64,000 bases of DNA from an uncultured Candidatus Saccharibacteria bacterium (GCA_938036825.1 CALHWD010000006.1:62001-126000); one strand, 5' to 3'. Numbered from the stretch's first letter, positions 1 to 8,833 are shown. Made by a program: numbers and translations. Notes: generated from the letters alone by a model not told the origin.

Positions 1-679
1 GATACCAGCGGATGAGCTGTGCTCCTGAGGCAACTTGCATCGAGAAGCCAGCATAGTTGCGATCGCAATTGGCACTGCCACCCGGGCCACTATCGGGGCA
101 GTGCGAACCCATGGCATAGGTGTATTGGTTTTGGAGGGGCCAAGTGTCAGAGGTGAGCGGGCCAGCCGACTCGGTGGCGATTTTCACCAGCAGGACTTTA
201 GGGTTGAGATTGTTCTGCTTGGCAGCATCATAGATAATCTGCGCGGCACTGACTGCTCCAGCGGGGATCGTTCCACTGAAGTTATTGGCAGGGATGTAAT
301 TGCCCGGTGTGTATTTAGGCACTTCATAATAGTCCTTGAGGCAGACATATGGAGGCCCATGCCAACCGCGAGCGGCGGCATACTGTGCTCGGCTGATATC
401 GCGCCTGCCATGTTCGGCAGCAGGCTGCCGGCCATAGGTGTCGCATTGTGGGTTGAGGCTATTGAGAAACGCCTGAATATCTGCCACTGACATATCGTCG
501 CTATTGGTAAAGAGCAAATCATCAACGATATTGCCTGCTCGCCAATCGGCTGCCGTTACTGCTTGGGCTGGGCGGGAGAGGACAGTCGCAGCAAATAAAC
601 TCACACACAACACACCAGCAAAGATATATCGCCAATATGTCGAGAAGAGACGAGCGGTGGAGTATGATTGAGCCATCAT
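1..679 (-). CDS. Secreted lysozyme-like-fold protein of the Saccharibacteria 'hemagglutinin' type (partial, C-terminus outside window)
   Basis: Reading the minus strand from ATG at 679 gives an uninterrupted frame to the window edge (at least 226 residues). It starts with a basic stretch, a hydrophobic segment (about residues 12-32) and a likely signal-peptidase site after an Ala-rich 'RPAQA'. The mature part starts 'ADWRAGNIVDD' followed by 'MSVADIQAFLNS'. Later come 'NPKVLLVKIATES', 'YAMGSHCPDS' and 'YAGFSMQV', which match a family of secreted actinobacterial and Saccharibacteria proteins with a transglycosylase-like helical fold, where the Glu of 'ATES' would sit near the active site. The stop codon TAG of the upstream gene is immediately followed by this ATG, so the two genes are probably co-transcribed. 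Family assignment is from motif memory; enzymatic activity is inference. Confidence 0.7.
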   Translation of the reverse strand, partial: MMAQSYSTARLFSTYWRYIFAGVLCVSLFAATVLSRPAQAVTAADWRAGNIVDDLLFTNSDDMSVADIQAFLNSLNPQCDTYGRQPAAEHGRRDISRAQYAAARGWHGPPYVCLKDYYEVPKYTPGNYIPANNFSGTIPAGAVSAAQIIYDAAKQNNLNPKVLLVKIATESAGPLTSDTWPLQNQYTYAMGSHCPDSGPGGSANCDRNYAGFSMQVASGAQLIRWY

Positions 680-1255
680 CTAGCGAATCTCCTTATCAAG
701 TGTCTTCGTGAGTGTCTTGCCACCAAGTGGCGTGACAGCGAGAGAAATATGCCACATACCTTTGGGGAGCGACCGAGCTGGCAGCGAGAATCCTGCGCAG
801 GTGGAGTATTCTGGTTGGTAGATGATGGCAGCGTGCTGCTCGGAGCGCTGCTCGCTACTAGTGATCGTCAGCACGCACTGACCAGAGGAAAAGCCTTGTT
901 CTCTCAGCTTAGTAGTCACAACGACTGTTTCGCCTGACTGCTCAGCAGAGAGCTCAATATGCTTCGCTGAGGTTGGGACTGGCGCGGGCTGAGCCTGGGT
1001 GATGCGCTGCTGAGAGGTGTCTTTGGTAGTATTCGTGTCATGTTTTGTGTTGCTGTCTAGAAATGATTCTTTCGTGGCGGCATCGGTCTTGTGCTGCGTT
1101 TGTTTTTGGGCTGGTGTTGGCTCATCTGACAGGGGTGGTAGTGGGGCAGGGCGCGTTGCGATATAGGCACCATAACCACCAGCGGCGACGAGCGCAATGC
1201 CAATACTAATGATGAGTGTGAGACGTTTTTTGGATAGAGTACGTAATAATTTCAT
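680..1255 (-). CDS. Single-pass membrane-anchored hypothetical protein
   Basis: 191 residues. A basic N-terminus (KLLRTLSKKR) is followed by one transmembrane helix (about residues 12-33), a Pro/Thr/Gln-rich low-complexity linker (about 35-95) and a C-terminal globular domain of about 95 residues containing two cysteines ('SGQCVLTIT', 'YSTCAGFSL') that could form a disulphide outside the cell. The fold of the C-terminal half looks like a small beta-sandwich, but I do not recognise a family. Its stop codon abuts the start of the secreted protein at 679, suggesting one operon and a shared surface role. A -10-like TATAGT (1284-1289) lies upstream; I see no clear Shine-Dalgarno sequence. Confidence 0.75.
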   Translation of the reverse strand: MKLLRTLSKKRLTLIISIGIALVAAGGYGAYIATRPAPLPPLSDEPTPAQKQTQHKTDAATKESFLDSNTKHDTNTTKDTSQQRITQAQPAPVPTSAKHIELSAEQSGETVVVTTKLREQGFSSGQCVLTITSSEQRSEQHAAIIYQPEYSTCAGFSLPARSLPKGMWHISLAVTPLGGKTLTKTLDKEIR

Positions 1256-1714
1256 AATGCTTGTGCTATTAGTGTTCTATGTCACTATAGCATAAGCGTA
1301 ATGAAAGGGGAAGGTGAAAAATAGAATTTCAAAGAATCCTTATATAATCTTATTTTTTCTGTGGTGTATGGAGACTATGTTCTCAGTGGTATAAAAATCT
1401 CTTGATTAAAAGTAAAATAGGTGTAGCAGTCAATTAATATAATTCAAGGTAACCTGTGTTTCAGAGCCTTACCAATTCTCGTATCTCTCTGTTTTTATCA
1501 CTCTCAAGATGTCACAAAGAGCGCCACTCTTCTCCACAAATGGCAATCTCCCAGCGCTGAAAATTGGCTATGATAGTGATAGGTTTGTATATACCCGTTG
1601 GATGAAGTAATGGAGCGGAGGGGTTGACTCCAAAAAGAAAGTTTTGATACTGAGGCAGATGAAACCAAAAGAAATAGAGGGTTTTGAGAGATAGAAAGAA
1701 GAGCTTTCTCTTTC
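1256..1714. other. Intergenic region, 459 bp, AT-rich, no supported gene
   Basis: It lies between the 5' end of the membrane-anchored protein gene (1255) and the 3' end of the DUF2142 gene (1715). The right part (about 1260-1330) carries the promoter of the leftward gene, including TGCTATAGT read on the minus strand. The remainder is AT-rich with no recognisable RNA gene. A short minus-strand frame (1512-1757) has no family resemblance and overlaps the DUF2142 end, so I do not call it. Confidence 0.5.
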
Positions 1715-3151
1715 TTATGCTACCGGCGGCACTGGTATTGGCGCGTGGTAAGCCCAATAGGTGCCAAAGGTATAGTACAGCAAAATTGCCCCGCAGCCAA
1801 AGAATATAAGGGCGTGAAACACCTTAGCCGAGGCAGTATGGAACCAAATATACTTGCGTAGCCACACCCCACAGGGGATGAGTAGTACGAGTAGCGCCGT
1901 AAAGTAACGCCCCTGCACTCCATCGGCGTAGTATGCACCGGCACCAAAACGAATTGGTAGCAGCGCCCAGGCGGTGTACATGGCGTACGAAACTGCCGCA
2001 ATGAAGACAGCAACAGTGGTGAGGTTGGCCACGGCTAATCGACCAGCAGCTGGGGCGAGTGCTTGCTCCTCAGTCTTATCGCGCTTGATGAGTGCAAGAA
2101 AGACCAGTAGAAAGAGTGGAATCAAAACAAAGAGCGGCAGGTGATATTTGAAGCTTGAAAAGTCGCCCACACTCCCACGTACCACGATGTCGGTGTAGCC
2201 GATGTTTGGATTAATGTAAGTATTAAAGAGGATGCGGATAAAGCCAAGCGGGTTGTGATGCAATGGATTATCAGCTGCGCCAGATGAAAGGAGCGCACCA
2301 TCATAGATCTTTTGCCAGATGAGTAGTGCCGCCAGCGACACAATGCCAGCGCCCGCGATCAGCGCCCACTTGTGTAGGCTGAAGGGGAGCTTCTTGAGTA
2401 GTGATGGCAATTTCGACAGCTCGGTGTTTGGGATAAAGAGCCGCCTTGGCAAAAAGAGTAGCGGAAAGAGCAGTAAGCCATTAACCGCCTTGGTCAGTGC
2501 CAGCAGCGCCGCTATAGCTAAGAGGCCAGCGACTTGCTTGCGGCGGATCGGCGTTTCTTGGGTGTAGAGATTGAGTGTCATGGCGGTAATGAGGAATATC
2601 GCCACATTCGTCATGACGTCGCTCGAGAGCGAGGCAGCGAGATGAACCATTAGTGGTAGCAGCCCCACCACTGCAAAGACCCACTTGCCAATCCGCACCC
2701 ACTTGATAATGAAAAATACACTCAGCGCATAGAATAGTAAGTTGGCAATCCGCCCAAAGAGAATCGTCAAACCCGTCGACCCGTTGAAGAGATTAGCAAT
2801 AAAAATACCAAGCGTTTGCGGCGCATGCATAATAGGTGCGTAACCCACGGCACTGTTACATTTGCTTGTCTTGAGTTCTGAGCGGTTGATAGGGCGCGAA
2901 TAATCAGCGCTGATATTGCCATGATACACTGATGATGCCCGGCCATTAACATCCACTGGGTAGGTGCAGCGCTTGGACTCGAGACGCCCGTCAGCCAGCG
3001 CATACGCCCGCAAATAGTGCATATTCTCATCACTCACTGATAGCTGCGGCACAAAAAACGCCGACAATAAGCCAAACAACAAACACAGCGAAAGAAAGAC
3101 TCGCTCTGGCCGTGCAATAAATGATTCGAATGATGCCCAATATTTCTTCAT
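1715..3151 (-). CDS. DUF2142-type polytopic membrane protein
   Basis: 478 residues from ATG at 3151 (MKKYWASFESF). About ten to twelve hydrophobic segments alternate with short loops; a long first extracellular loop (about residues 40-110, 'VSDENMHYLRAYALADG') carries the 'DE.~H..R' pattern typical of DUF2142 proteins, which resemble GT-C-fold enzymes using lipid-linked sugars. The 'ASLSSDVMTNVAIF' segment is also typical. It sits divergently from a flippase gene at the edge of the glycan region, so a role in surface glycan assembly is likely but unproven. I rejected a 23-residue upstream extension because the TATAAT box (3162-3167) lies inside it and ends ten bases before the chosen ATG. Confidence 0.8.
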   Translation of the reverse strand: MKKYWASFESFIARPERVFLSLCLLFGLLSAFFVPQLSVSDENMHYLRAYALADGRLESKRCTYPVDVNGRASSVYHGNISADYSRPINRSELKTSKCNSAVGYAPIMHAPQTLGIFIANLFNGSTGLTILFGRIANLLFYALSVFFIIKWVRIGKWVFAVVGLLPLMVHLAASLSSDVMTNVAIFLITAMTLNLYTQETPIRRKQVAGLLAIAALLALTKAVNGLLLFPLLFLPRRLFIPNTELSKLPSLLKKLPFSLHKWALIAGAGIVSLAALLIWQKIYDGALLSSGAADNPLHHNPLGFIRILFNTYINPNIGYTDIVVRGSVGDFSSFKYHLPLFVLIPLFLLVFLALIKRDKTEEQALAPAAGRLAVANLTTVAVFIAAVSYAMYTAWALLPIRFGAGAYYADGVQGRYFTALLVLLIPCGVWLRKYIWFHTASAKVFHALIFFGCGAILLYYTFGTYWAYHAPIPVPPVA

Positions 3152-3161
3152 AACACGCCTG

Positions 3162-3167
3162 ATTATA
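3162..3167 (-). promoter_or_regulatory. -10 box of DUF2142 gene (short or absent leader)
   Basis: TATAAT on the minus strand ends ten bases before ATG 3151, so the transcript would have almost no 5' leader. It faces the flippase promoter on the other strand. Confidence 0.6.
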
Positions 3168-3227
3168 GAGCACAAATCACAACAGAGCAAATTATGGTCT
3201 AAATCGCGAGAAATAATCAACCAGTGG

Positions 3228-3233
3228 TATACT
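3228..3233 (+). promoter_or_regulatory. Extended -10 box of flippase gene
   Basis: TGG-TATACT ends ten bases before ATG 3244. No Shine-Dalgarno sequence can fit between, so the mRNA is probably near-leaderless. Confidence 0.6.
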
Positions 3234-3243
3234 AAGTAAGATT

Positions 3244-4470
3244 ATGCAATCTAAAAATTATATCTGGAACTCTATTGGCTCCTTTTTGCAAAGCGCCATC
3301 TCGCCAGCGCTCCTGCTGCTTATTACGCGGCTTAATGGCATTGCCGACTCGGGGGTTTTTTCCTTTGCGCTGTCGCTCTCGGTGGTGTTTTGGGCGATTG
3401 GCTTGTGGGGTGGGCGTACTTATCAGGTGTCGGATGTGCGCAAAGAGTTTAGTAGCAGCAGTTACCTTGCCGTCAAACTCGTGACGTCGATTGTGATGAT
3501 GGTGGGTGCGGTGCTGTTTTGTGTGGCCAATCACTATGATGCTGTTAAGTCGAGTATCATCATTGCGCTCGTGCTCTTCAAGGCGCTGGAGGCAGTGGCC
3601 GACGCACTCTATGGCGTGCTGCAGATTCACCACAGGCTCTACGTCGTTGGCTATTCGCTTACGATCAAGGCGGTAGGGGGTTTTGTGGCATTTTTGCTCG
3701 TCGATATGCTTATGCATAGTGTACTGTGGGGGGTGGTGGCAATTGTGGTGGTTAATGCTCTCATACTTGTGTTGTACGATTGGCAACAGGTGCAACGGTA
3801 CGAATCTATCCAGCCCCATATCGATCATCTCGTGTCTAAGCTGCGTCATGTTGGTATGATCATGCGGCGCTGCGCACCAGTGTTTCTTACCACATTCTTG
3901 ACGATGTTTTCGCTTAATATCCCGCGCTATTTTCTTGACAAATTCCATACGCACGAGATCGCTTATTTTGGTATTATGGCCATGCCCATTACCTTGCTCT
4001 CGCTGTTTATTACCTTCATTATCCAGCCCAATATCGTGCAGCTGTCGGAGCTCTATCACCAGCAGAAGCGCCTCGAATTTCATGCTCTGGTGAGCAAGAT
4101 TATTCTCATCGTCTTGGGGATTAGTGCACTAACACTGATTGCGACATGGCTGGTTGGGGCGCCACTTCTTACCCTCATTTTCAATGCGCGTATTACTGAT
4201 TACCGCACCGAGCTACTCATCATGGTCGTGGGAGCGGTGGCTAATGCGCTGGTGTCGATTTATATCAATATCCTCACTGTGCTGCGCGAATTCAAGGGGC
4301 AGTTTTATATACTTTTGCTGAGTAATATCGTACTTACAGTGGTGTCGTATAGCGTGGTGCAGCACTATGCAATGCTGGGCAGTGTGCTGTGCTTTATGGC
4401 GGCAGGCATTATTCAGGCGGTGCTGCTCGCGGCAGTCTATCGCCGGCAACTGCGCTCCATGGCTGCGTAG
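3244..4470 (+). CDS. Polysaccharide/lipid-linked oligosaccharide flippase (Wzx-like, MVF/MOP superfamily)
   Basis: 408 residues with roughly twelve evenly spaced transmembrane helices and short charged loops (for example 'DVRKEF', 'QVQRYESIQPHIDHLVSK'). This is the size and layout of Wzx-type exporters of the MOP superfamily, which move undecaprenyl-pyrophosphate-linked oligosaccharides across the membrane. It would export the glycans made by the neighbouring rhamnose and glycosyltransferase genes. A long antisense frame (3232-4083) covers the same DNA but is histidine-rich and featureless, and was rejected. The assignment rests on topology and neighbourhood rather than on a strict motif. Confidence 0.8.
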   Translation: MQSKNYIWNSIGSFLQSAISPALLLLITRLNGIADSGVFSFALSLSVVFWAIGLWGGRTYQVSDVRKEFSSSSYLAVKLVTSIVMMVGAVLFCVANHYDAVKSSIIIALVLFKALEAVADALYGVLQIHHRLYVVGYSLTIKAVGGFVAFLLVDMLMHSVLWGVVAIVVVNALILVLYDWQQVQRYESIQPHIDHLVSKLRHVGMIMRRCAPVFLTTFLTMFSLNIPRYFLDKFHTHEIAYFGIMAMPITLLSLFITFIIQPNIVQLSELYHQQKRLEFHALVSKIILIVLGISALTLIATWLVGAPLLTLIFNARITDYRTELLIMVVGAVANALVSIYINILTVLREFKGQFYILLLSNIVLTVVSYSVVQHYAMLGSVLCFMAAGIIQAVLLAAVYRRQLRSMAA

Positions 4471-4651
4471 TGTGAGTAGATAATTTCTACCTCCCCCAAT
4501 CCCTCCGACAGGGGTACCAAAAGGGTTGAGTCTATGAGATACCGACTTCTTGTGCTGGGATAAAATCGGTCATTACAATTGATTCAGTGTATTTTTGTTT
4601 CACATCGACCATACGATTTCATATATTTCAAAAAGCTTACGCTAACTGTGC

Positions 4652-4657
4652 TATAAT
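4652..4657 (+). promoter_or_regulatory. Extended -10 box, leadered promoter of rmlD paralogue 1
   Basis: TGC-TATAAT lies 21 bases before ATG 4679, and a strong Shine-Dalgarno AAAGGAGGG lies between them. This is a leadered start, in contrast to most operon-first genes here. Confidence 0.7.
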
Positions 4658-4678
4658 AGCGGAAACAAAGGAGGGTAT

Positions 4679-5536
4679 ATGAGCAAGGGGATTGTTATAT
4701 TGGGTTGTAATGGCCAAGTGGGGCGGGCGCTCCAGGAGATATATCCAAAGGCCACGGCGCTGGGCCACCAGCAGCTCGACATTGCGGATGAAGAGCAGGT
4801 GCTTGGGTATGATTGGTCGGGTGTGGATGTTATTATCAACGCAGCAGCGTTCGTCAATGCCGATGGATCTGAAACGCTTGAGGGCCGCACCAAAGCGTGG
4901 CAGGTTAATGCCGTTGGCCCGCGTAATCTTGTCAAGGTAGCGCTGGAGCATGATATTACATTGGTGCACTATTCATCCGACTATGTCTTTGATGGGACGA
5001 ATAAAAACCACGGCGAGGATGAGTCGCTCTCCCCACTGTCGGTCTATGGCGACGTCAAGGCGGCAGGGGATCTATTGGTCAGTCTTGCGCCGCGTCATTA
5101 TGTGCTACGTGTCTCCTGGGTGATTGGTGATGGGCACAACTTCCCACGGACGATGAAGCGCTTAGCTGATATGCGCATTAACCCCAAAGTTGTGGATGAT
5201 CAATATGGCCGGCCAACCTTTGCGTCGGAGATTGCACGCGCTACCAAGCACTTGCTGGATACTAAGGCCGAGTATGGTTTGTATCATGTGTCTAACTCTG
5301 GGCCGATCAAATCATGGGCAGAGCTTGCTGAGGACATCTTCGAATATGCGGGGCACGATCGCGATAGGGTTGTAAAAGTGTCAACACAAGAGTATAGTAA
5401 GGATAAGATTCCGTTTGCGCCTCGACCAATGTATAGCGATATGAATTTGTCGAAGCTGCACAACACAGGATTCATCAGTGAGAGCTATCAGCCATTACTG
5501 GAAAACTACGTAAAAAACATAGCAGCGGTGGAATAA
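4679..5536 (+). CDS. RmlD-type dTDP-4-dehydrorhamnose reductase, paralogue 1
   Basis: 285 residues. The N-terminal Rossmann motif is 'ILGCNGQVGRAL', followed by 'INAAAFVNADGSE' and the SDR catalytic pair 'YGDVK' (Tyr and Lys spaced YxxxK). 'SSDYVFDG' and 'WVIGDGHNF' are hallmarks of RmlD, which reduces dTDP-4-keto-L-rhamnose to dTDP-L-rhamnose. A second gene for the same family lies in the rml operon at 10590-11447; both are 285 residues and colinear, so they are old paralogues. This copy is followed after 16 bases by a GT8-like gene, so it may serve a dedicated glycan or act on another dTDP-4-ketohexose. The second specificity is inference. Confidence 0.85.
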   Translation: MSKGIVILGCNGQVGRALQEIYPKATALGHQQLDIADEEQVLGYDWSGVDVIINAAAFVNADGSETLEGRTKAWQVNAVGPRNLVKVALEHDITLVHYSSDYVFDGTNKNHGEDESLSPLSVYGDVKAAGDLLVSLAPRHYVLRVSWVIGDGHNFPRTMKRLADMRINPKVVDDQYGRPTFASEIARATKHLLDTKAEYGLYHVSNSGPIKSWAELAEDIFEYAGHDRDRVVKVSTQEYSKDKIPFAPRPMYSDMNLSKLHNTGFISESYQPLLENYVKNIAAVE

Positions 5537-5552
5537 AGGAGAGAGGCAGGCC

Positions 5553-6581
5553 ATGCCCAGAGTCAAAAAGAAAATCTTAAACGTCTTGTATCAAAGTGAC
5601 GATAACTATGCAGTTGTCAGTGCGATTTCGATCGCATCACTGCTCGAGAACAACAAGACGCTCGACGAGATTCATATTTTTTATTGTGGGTATAAGCTAA
5701 GTAAGCAAAGCAAAGATCGCCTCAAAAAGTTGGTTGAAAAATACCCCAACGCCTATTTAACATTTATCAATCCCAACGCGTACCACAAGAAATTACAGAA
5801 GCTAGGTGTTAAACCGTGGCATGGCGTGTATGTGACGTGGCTCAAGATGCTGGCGCTAGCCGATCTTGATATCAAGACCGATCGCGTACTCTACCTTAAT
5901 CCGCATACGATCATTACCAGCTCGCTCGATGGTTTACTGGAGCTTGATTTTGAGAAAAATATCATGGCACTGGCCTACGATACGCTCACTAATCAACACA
6001 AAGCAACGATTGGTCTCCAACCTACCGATGGCTACTACAACTGTGGTATCATGCTCATCAATCACAAAAAATGGCTCAAAGATGATGTATCAAGTCAAGT
6101 CGTTGAGCACCTGTCGAAGAAAAGCGACTATGTCATTGCCGATCAAGACCTCTGTAATGTTATGTTCCGAGGGCAGATTAAGACGCTCGATATCGCCTAT
6201 AATTTCTCTAGTGCGTTTTATGCTTATCGGCCGCAAGATCTGCTGCGCATTAATAATCTTAAGCAGCCGTATTTCTATAGTTACGACGAGATTATGACTA
6301 ACTACTACAGCCCCAAGATTATTCACTCGCTCTATGGTATTCAGGGCAAACCATGGGAAGTTGGCAACAAGCACCCGAACCGGCTGCTGTGGCAAAAGTA
6401 TTTTGCACTCACTCCGTGGAAAAATACCGAGCTCCCACATGCTAAGAAAACACTGGTGTGGTATCTGTATGATATCTTACCTCGCCCAATCTTTATGCAG
6501 CTATACATCATGGCAGTGGAGCGCAAGTTTGCCGAGGTCGATAAAGAGAAAACCGAAACTACTGAAGCGAACGTGAGGTAG
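5553..6581 (+). CDS. GT8-family-like glycosyltransferase with a degenerate DxD motif
   Basis: 342 residues, start preceded by AAAGGAGAG. It shows the GT8 layout: N-terminal 'NVLYQSDDNY', 'TWLKMLALADL', then 'YYNCGIMLIN', 'ADQDLCNVMF' and the nucleotide-sugar-binding 'IIHSLYGIQGKPW'. The metal-binding DxD that normally follows 'RVLYL' is replaced: here the residues are N-P-H ('YLNPHTI'). All other GT8 motifs are intact. The enzyme may bind metal through other residues, work differently, or be a catalytically dead partner. It is co-transcribed with the upstream rmlD-like gene and ends in a strong terminator. Confidence 0.8.
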   Translation: MPRVKKKILNVLYQSDDNYAVVSAISIASLLENNKTLDEIHIFYCGYKLSKQSKDRLKKLVEKYPNAYLTFINPNAYHKKLQKLGVKPWHGVYVTWLKMLALADLDIKTDRVLYLNPHTIITSSLDGLLELDFEKNIMALAYDTLTNQHKATIGLQPTDGYYNCGIMLINHKKWLKDDVSSQVVEHLSKKSDYVIADQDLCNVMFRGQIKTLDIAYNFSSAFYAYRPQDLLRINNLKQPYFYSYDEIMTNYYSPKIIHSLYGIQGKPWEVGNKHPNRLLWQKYFALTPWKNTELPHAKKTLVWYLYDILPRPIFMQLYIMAVERKFAEVDKEKTETTEANVR

Positions 6582-6596
6582 CGTATATAATAAAAC

Positions 6597-6626
6597 AAAC
6601 CGGCTCGAGGAAATCGAGTCGGTTTT
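6597..6626 (+). terminator. Rho-independent terminator after the GT8-like gene
   Basis: A 12-bp stem (arms 6597-6608 and 6614-6625, one G-U pair) with a GGAAA loop ends in a short T-run. It lies 16 bases after the stop codon. Confidence 0.8.
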
Positions 6627-6955
6627 GTCGTGCGCTGCAAAGGGTAATGTTTCTTGATGTAGAATAGTGTCAATTTTTTATGCTCTTACTATCATGCATA
6701 TTACTCAAGACGGCGCGTTATCTAAAACGCTCGTATGTAAAAGTGTTTTATAAAAGTGAAAACCGATTTTCGCGTCCATTATCTTATCTATGATGAGGCT
6801 GGAATGAGCTAATAGAGAAAATAATAAGCGAATTGCTGCTAATGAATGTATTCTCAAGCTCTACCATACAGCAGTACAAGAGCAAAGGGACACTAATTTA
6901 CTCACAAAATAACCTCTATTTTTATAGAGGTGAGAGGATATTCAAATTACATTAG
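6627..6955. other. Intergenic region between convergent genes
   Basis: About 330 bp of AT-rich sequence between the plus-strand GT8-like operon and the minus-strand GT2 operon. Apart from the terminators at each end I see no gene, repeat or RNA. Confidence 0.5.
6912..6931 (-). terminator. Terminator of the leftward GT2 operon
   Basis: An 8-bp perfect stem (CCTCTAT core) with a four-base loop is followed on the minus strand by TTATTTT. It lies about 25 bases after the stop codon of the gene at 6956. Confidence 0.65.
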
Positions 6956-7771
6956 CTACGACAACAACTGATGAATGCGCGATGTAATATGGAGCCGCGC
7001 TGCCCGAGCAGCTTTATGCCAGCCAACCGATGCGAAGCGCTGAGCATAGCTATTATATACTGTATTTTCTTCTGCAAAGCGCACGCCATCCTTTGACTTT
7101 TCTTTGCTTGAGAGCGACTGGGCAAAGCGCCGGTATTGGAAGGTCTCCTTCGTGTCAAAAGCAAGCACTGCGCCATCAAGAATGAAGTCAAACACCAAAA
7201 CAAGATCCTCTAAGATGGTATATGTTGCATCAAAGGAATATCGCTTGAGCGTCGCTGTCTTCCAGACGATCGATGGGAAGTAGAGCCAGTCGCCATGACT
7301 CAGAGACGTTGCAAGTTTTTCGCCCGAGTAAAGCCCTGATTTATGAGGTTGCAAAAATCGCTTAACACGATCAACCAATGGGAGATATAGCTGCCCCTTA
7401 TCATTAATCACTTGCACTCCTGGCTGATAAAAATCTGCCTCACCAATTGTCTGTAGTGCTACCGCTACGCACTCCGGCAAGAGCCGATCATCACACCCCA
7501 CAATCATACAGTGCGGTGCCGTTACATGTTGGACGGCAAAGTTGAAGTTATTGGTAATGCCGAGGTTTTTCTTGTGTCGGATATAGGTGATGCGTGGGTC
7601 GGCGAGTTTTGTGTAATAATCGCGTGCTTCGGTCGATGGGTAGTGGTCATCAAGAATGGTCAGGTGCCAGTCGTCGCTCGTCTGAGCCAAGACAGAGTCA
7701 ACCGCTTCTTTGAGTAAGGCAAATTCACCCCAGTAGGGGATGACGATATCGAGTGATTTATTTTTTGTCAT
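6956..7771 (-). CDS. GT2-family glycosyltransferase
   Basis: 271 residues from ATG 7771 (MTKNKSLDIVIPYWG). The GT-A nucleotide-binding start 'DIVIPYWGEFALLKEAVDSVLAQT' region, 'LTILDDHYPS', 'NLGITNNFNFAVQ' and the acidic 'GCDDRLLP' correspond to the standard GT2 motifs; the 'LEDLVLVFDF' segment fits the ED catalytic-base motif. The start codon lies inside the last 14 bases of the DUF2304 gene, so translation is coupled. I rejected an upstream extension to 7900 because that stretch is the DUF2304 gene read in another frame. It likely adds a sugar in the surface glycan; the donor is unknown. Confidence 0.85.
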   Translation of the reverse strand: MTKNKSLDIVIPYWGEFALLKEAVDSVLAQTSDDWHLTILDDHYPSTEARDYYTKLADPRITYIRHKKNLGITNNFNFAVQHVTAPHCMIVGCDDRLLPECVAVALQTIGEADFYQPGVQVINDKGQLYLPLVDRVKRFLQPHKSGLYSGEKLATSLSHGDWLYFPSIVWKTATLKRYSFDATYTILEDLVLVFDFILDGAVLAFDTKETFQYRRFAQSLSSKEKSKDGVRFAEENTVYNSYAQRFASVGWHKAARAARLHITSRIHQLLS

Positions 7772-8117
7772 GAGTCGAGAGTTTAATTGACAATTCTTGA
7801 TGGAGGTCGCGCACGCGACGTTCGTTTTGGTCGATCCGCTGGCGCTGCGTGTTGACGATGTAGAAGAGTAACACGATCGCTGTCGTCTGGACAATATCAA
7901 ACAAGCTCAACTCCGACGAATCAAACGGTGGGTGGCCAATCGAAATATTATACAGCGGGAAGCAGCTCAGCAGCACTGCCATCACCACCAACCACATCAC
8001 CACTTGGTGGCGTAAGCGAGTGACGGTGATTTTATTTAGTTTGTATTGGGTGATGATGTTGACGAGCGCCAGGAGAATAATTGGCACATTGAGCAAGACA
8101 AGAGCAAAATATCTCAT
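7758..8117 (-). CDS. DUF2304-like small membrane protein
   Basis: 119 residues with three hydrophobic segments (about 4-22, 40-58, 72-90) followed by a polar, coiled-coil-like tail ('QRQRIDQNERRVRDLHQELS'). Size, topology and position directly after a polyprenyl-phosphate GT2 match DUF2304, whose members accompany dolichyl-phosphate-mannose-synthase-like enzymes and probably anchor or regulate them. It overlaps the upstream GT2 by ATGA and the downstream GT2 by 14 bases. Confidence 0.7.
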   Translation of the reverse strand: MRYFALVLLNVPIILLALVNIITQYKLNKITVTRLRHQVVMWLVVMAVLLSCFPLYNISIGHPPFDSSELSLFDIVQTTAIVLLFYIVNTQRQRIDQNERRVRDLHQELSIKLSTHDKK

Positions 8118-8833
8118 TCGAAGAGCTCCGTTAAGCGTTGTTTGAATAAGCGTTTGACGATATTGATGGCATTCCAGTTGTTTTGACCTTTAGCACGGGA
8201 GTAGTCAGTGTATATTGCCTTGATTGGATATTCACCAATTGTCATCCCCGCTTGCTTGGCACGCCAAATCATTTCCGAGCAAAATTCGTAACCAGTTGAC
8301 TTCCAATCGAGGTCATCAATGGCGCGGCGCGAATAGATACGTAGGCCAGACTGTGAATCTGTCACATTAATGCCAAACAAGAGCTTAGTGATCAAACTCA
8401 AGCCTTTATTGCCGAGCACTTTTGTCTTGGACATGCCGGTGCTGTCAATGAGACGACTACCGATAAGTAAATCAGCGTGGCGCTCATCGATCTGCGCGAT
8501 ACCTGCCAACACATCCTCTGGCGCGTGCTGGCCATCGGCATCCATCGTGGCGGCAATGTCATATCCATGCTGTCGAGCATACGATAGACCAGTTAAGGTT
8601 GCGCCGCCCGCACCAGAGTTAAGGATATGATCGATCGTAATGGCACCGCCTTTTTTAGCTTGGGTAAGTGTGTCGTCCTTCGATCCATCATTGACTAGCA
8701 CGACATCAATTGTATAGCCAGCTGCCTTGGCTTTGGCAAAGACTCGCTTGGATTGTTTGATCACGTCCTTGATGACCGTCGCTTCGTTGTAGGCTGGGAC
8801 GATCACGCACACTGTCTTGGTATTCGTTTTCAT
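8114..8833 (-). CDS. DPM1-like GT2 glycosyltransferase (polyprenyl-phosphate sugar synthase type)
   Basis: 239 residues. Motifs in order: 'VIVPAYNEA' (nucleotide binding), 'VVLVNDGSKDDT', 'ATMDADGQH' (DxD metal site), 'GSRL', 'DSQSGLRIYSR' and 'SEMIWRAKQAG'. This matches the dolichyl-/undecaprenyl-phosphate mannose or glucose synthase group, which makes lipid-linked monosaccharides for GT-C enzymes. The DUF2142 protein at 1715-3151 could be one such acceptor enzyme. It lies 15 bases after rmlA, with its own -10 box (8843-8848) overlapping the gap. Confidence 0.85.
   Translation of the reverse strand: MKTNTKTVCVIVPAYNEATVIKDVIKQSKRVFAKAKAAGYTIDVVLVNDGSKDDTLTQAKKGGAITIDHILNSGAGGATLTGLSYARQHGYDIAATMDADGQHAPEDVLAGIAQIDERHADLLIGSRLIDSTGMSKTKVLGNKGLSLITKLLFGINVTDSQSGLRIYSRRAIDDLDWKSTGYEFCSEMIWRAKQAGMTIGEYPIKAIYTDYSRAKGQNNWNAINIVKRLFKQRLTELFE

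Noticed and set aside
1512..1757. 81-codon minus-strand frame at the end of the DUF2142 gene
   Set aside because: It starts inside the DUF2142 coding region and has no family features; it is a shadow plus intergenic sequence.
3232..4083. 283-codon minus-strand open frame opposite the flippase gene
   Set aside because: The translation is His/Arg-rich without any domain, while the plus strand encodes a clear multi-helix transporter with its own promoter.
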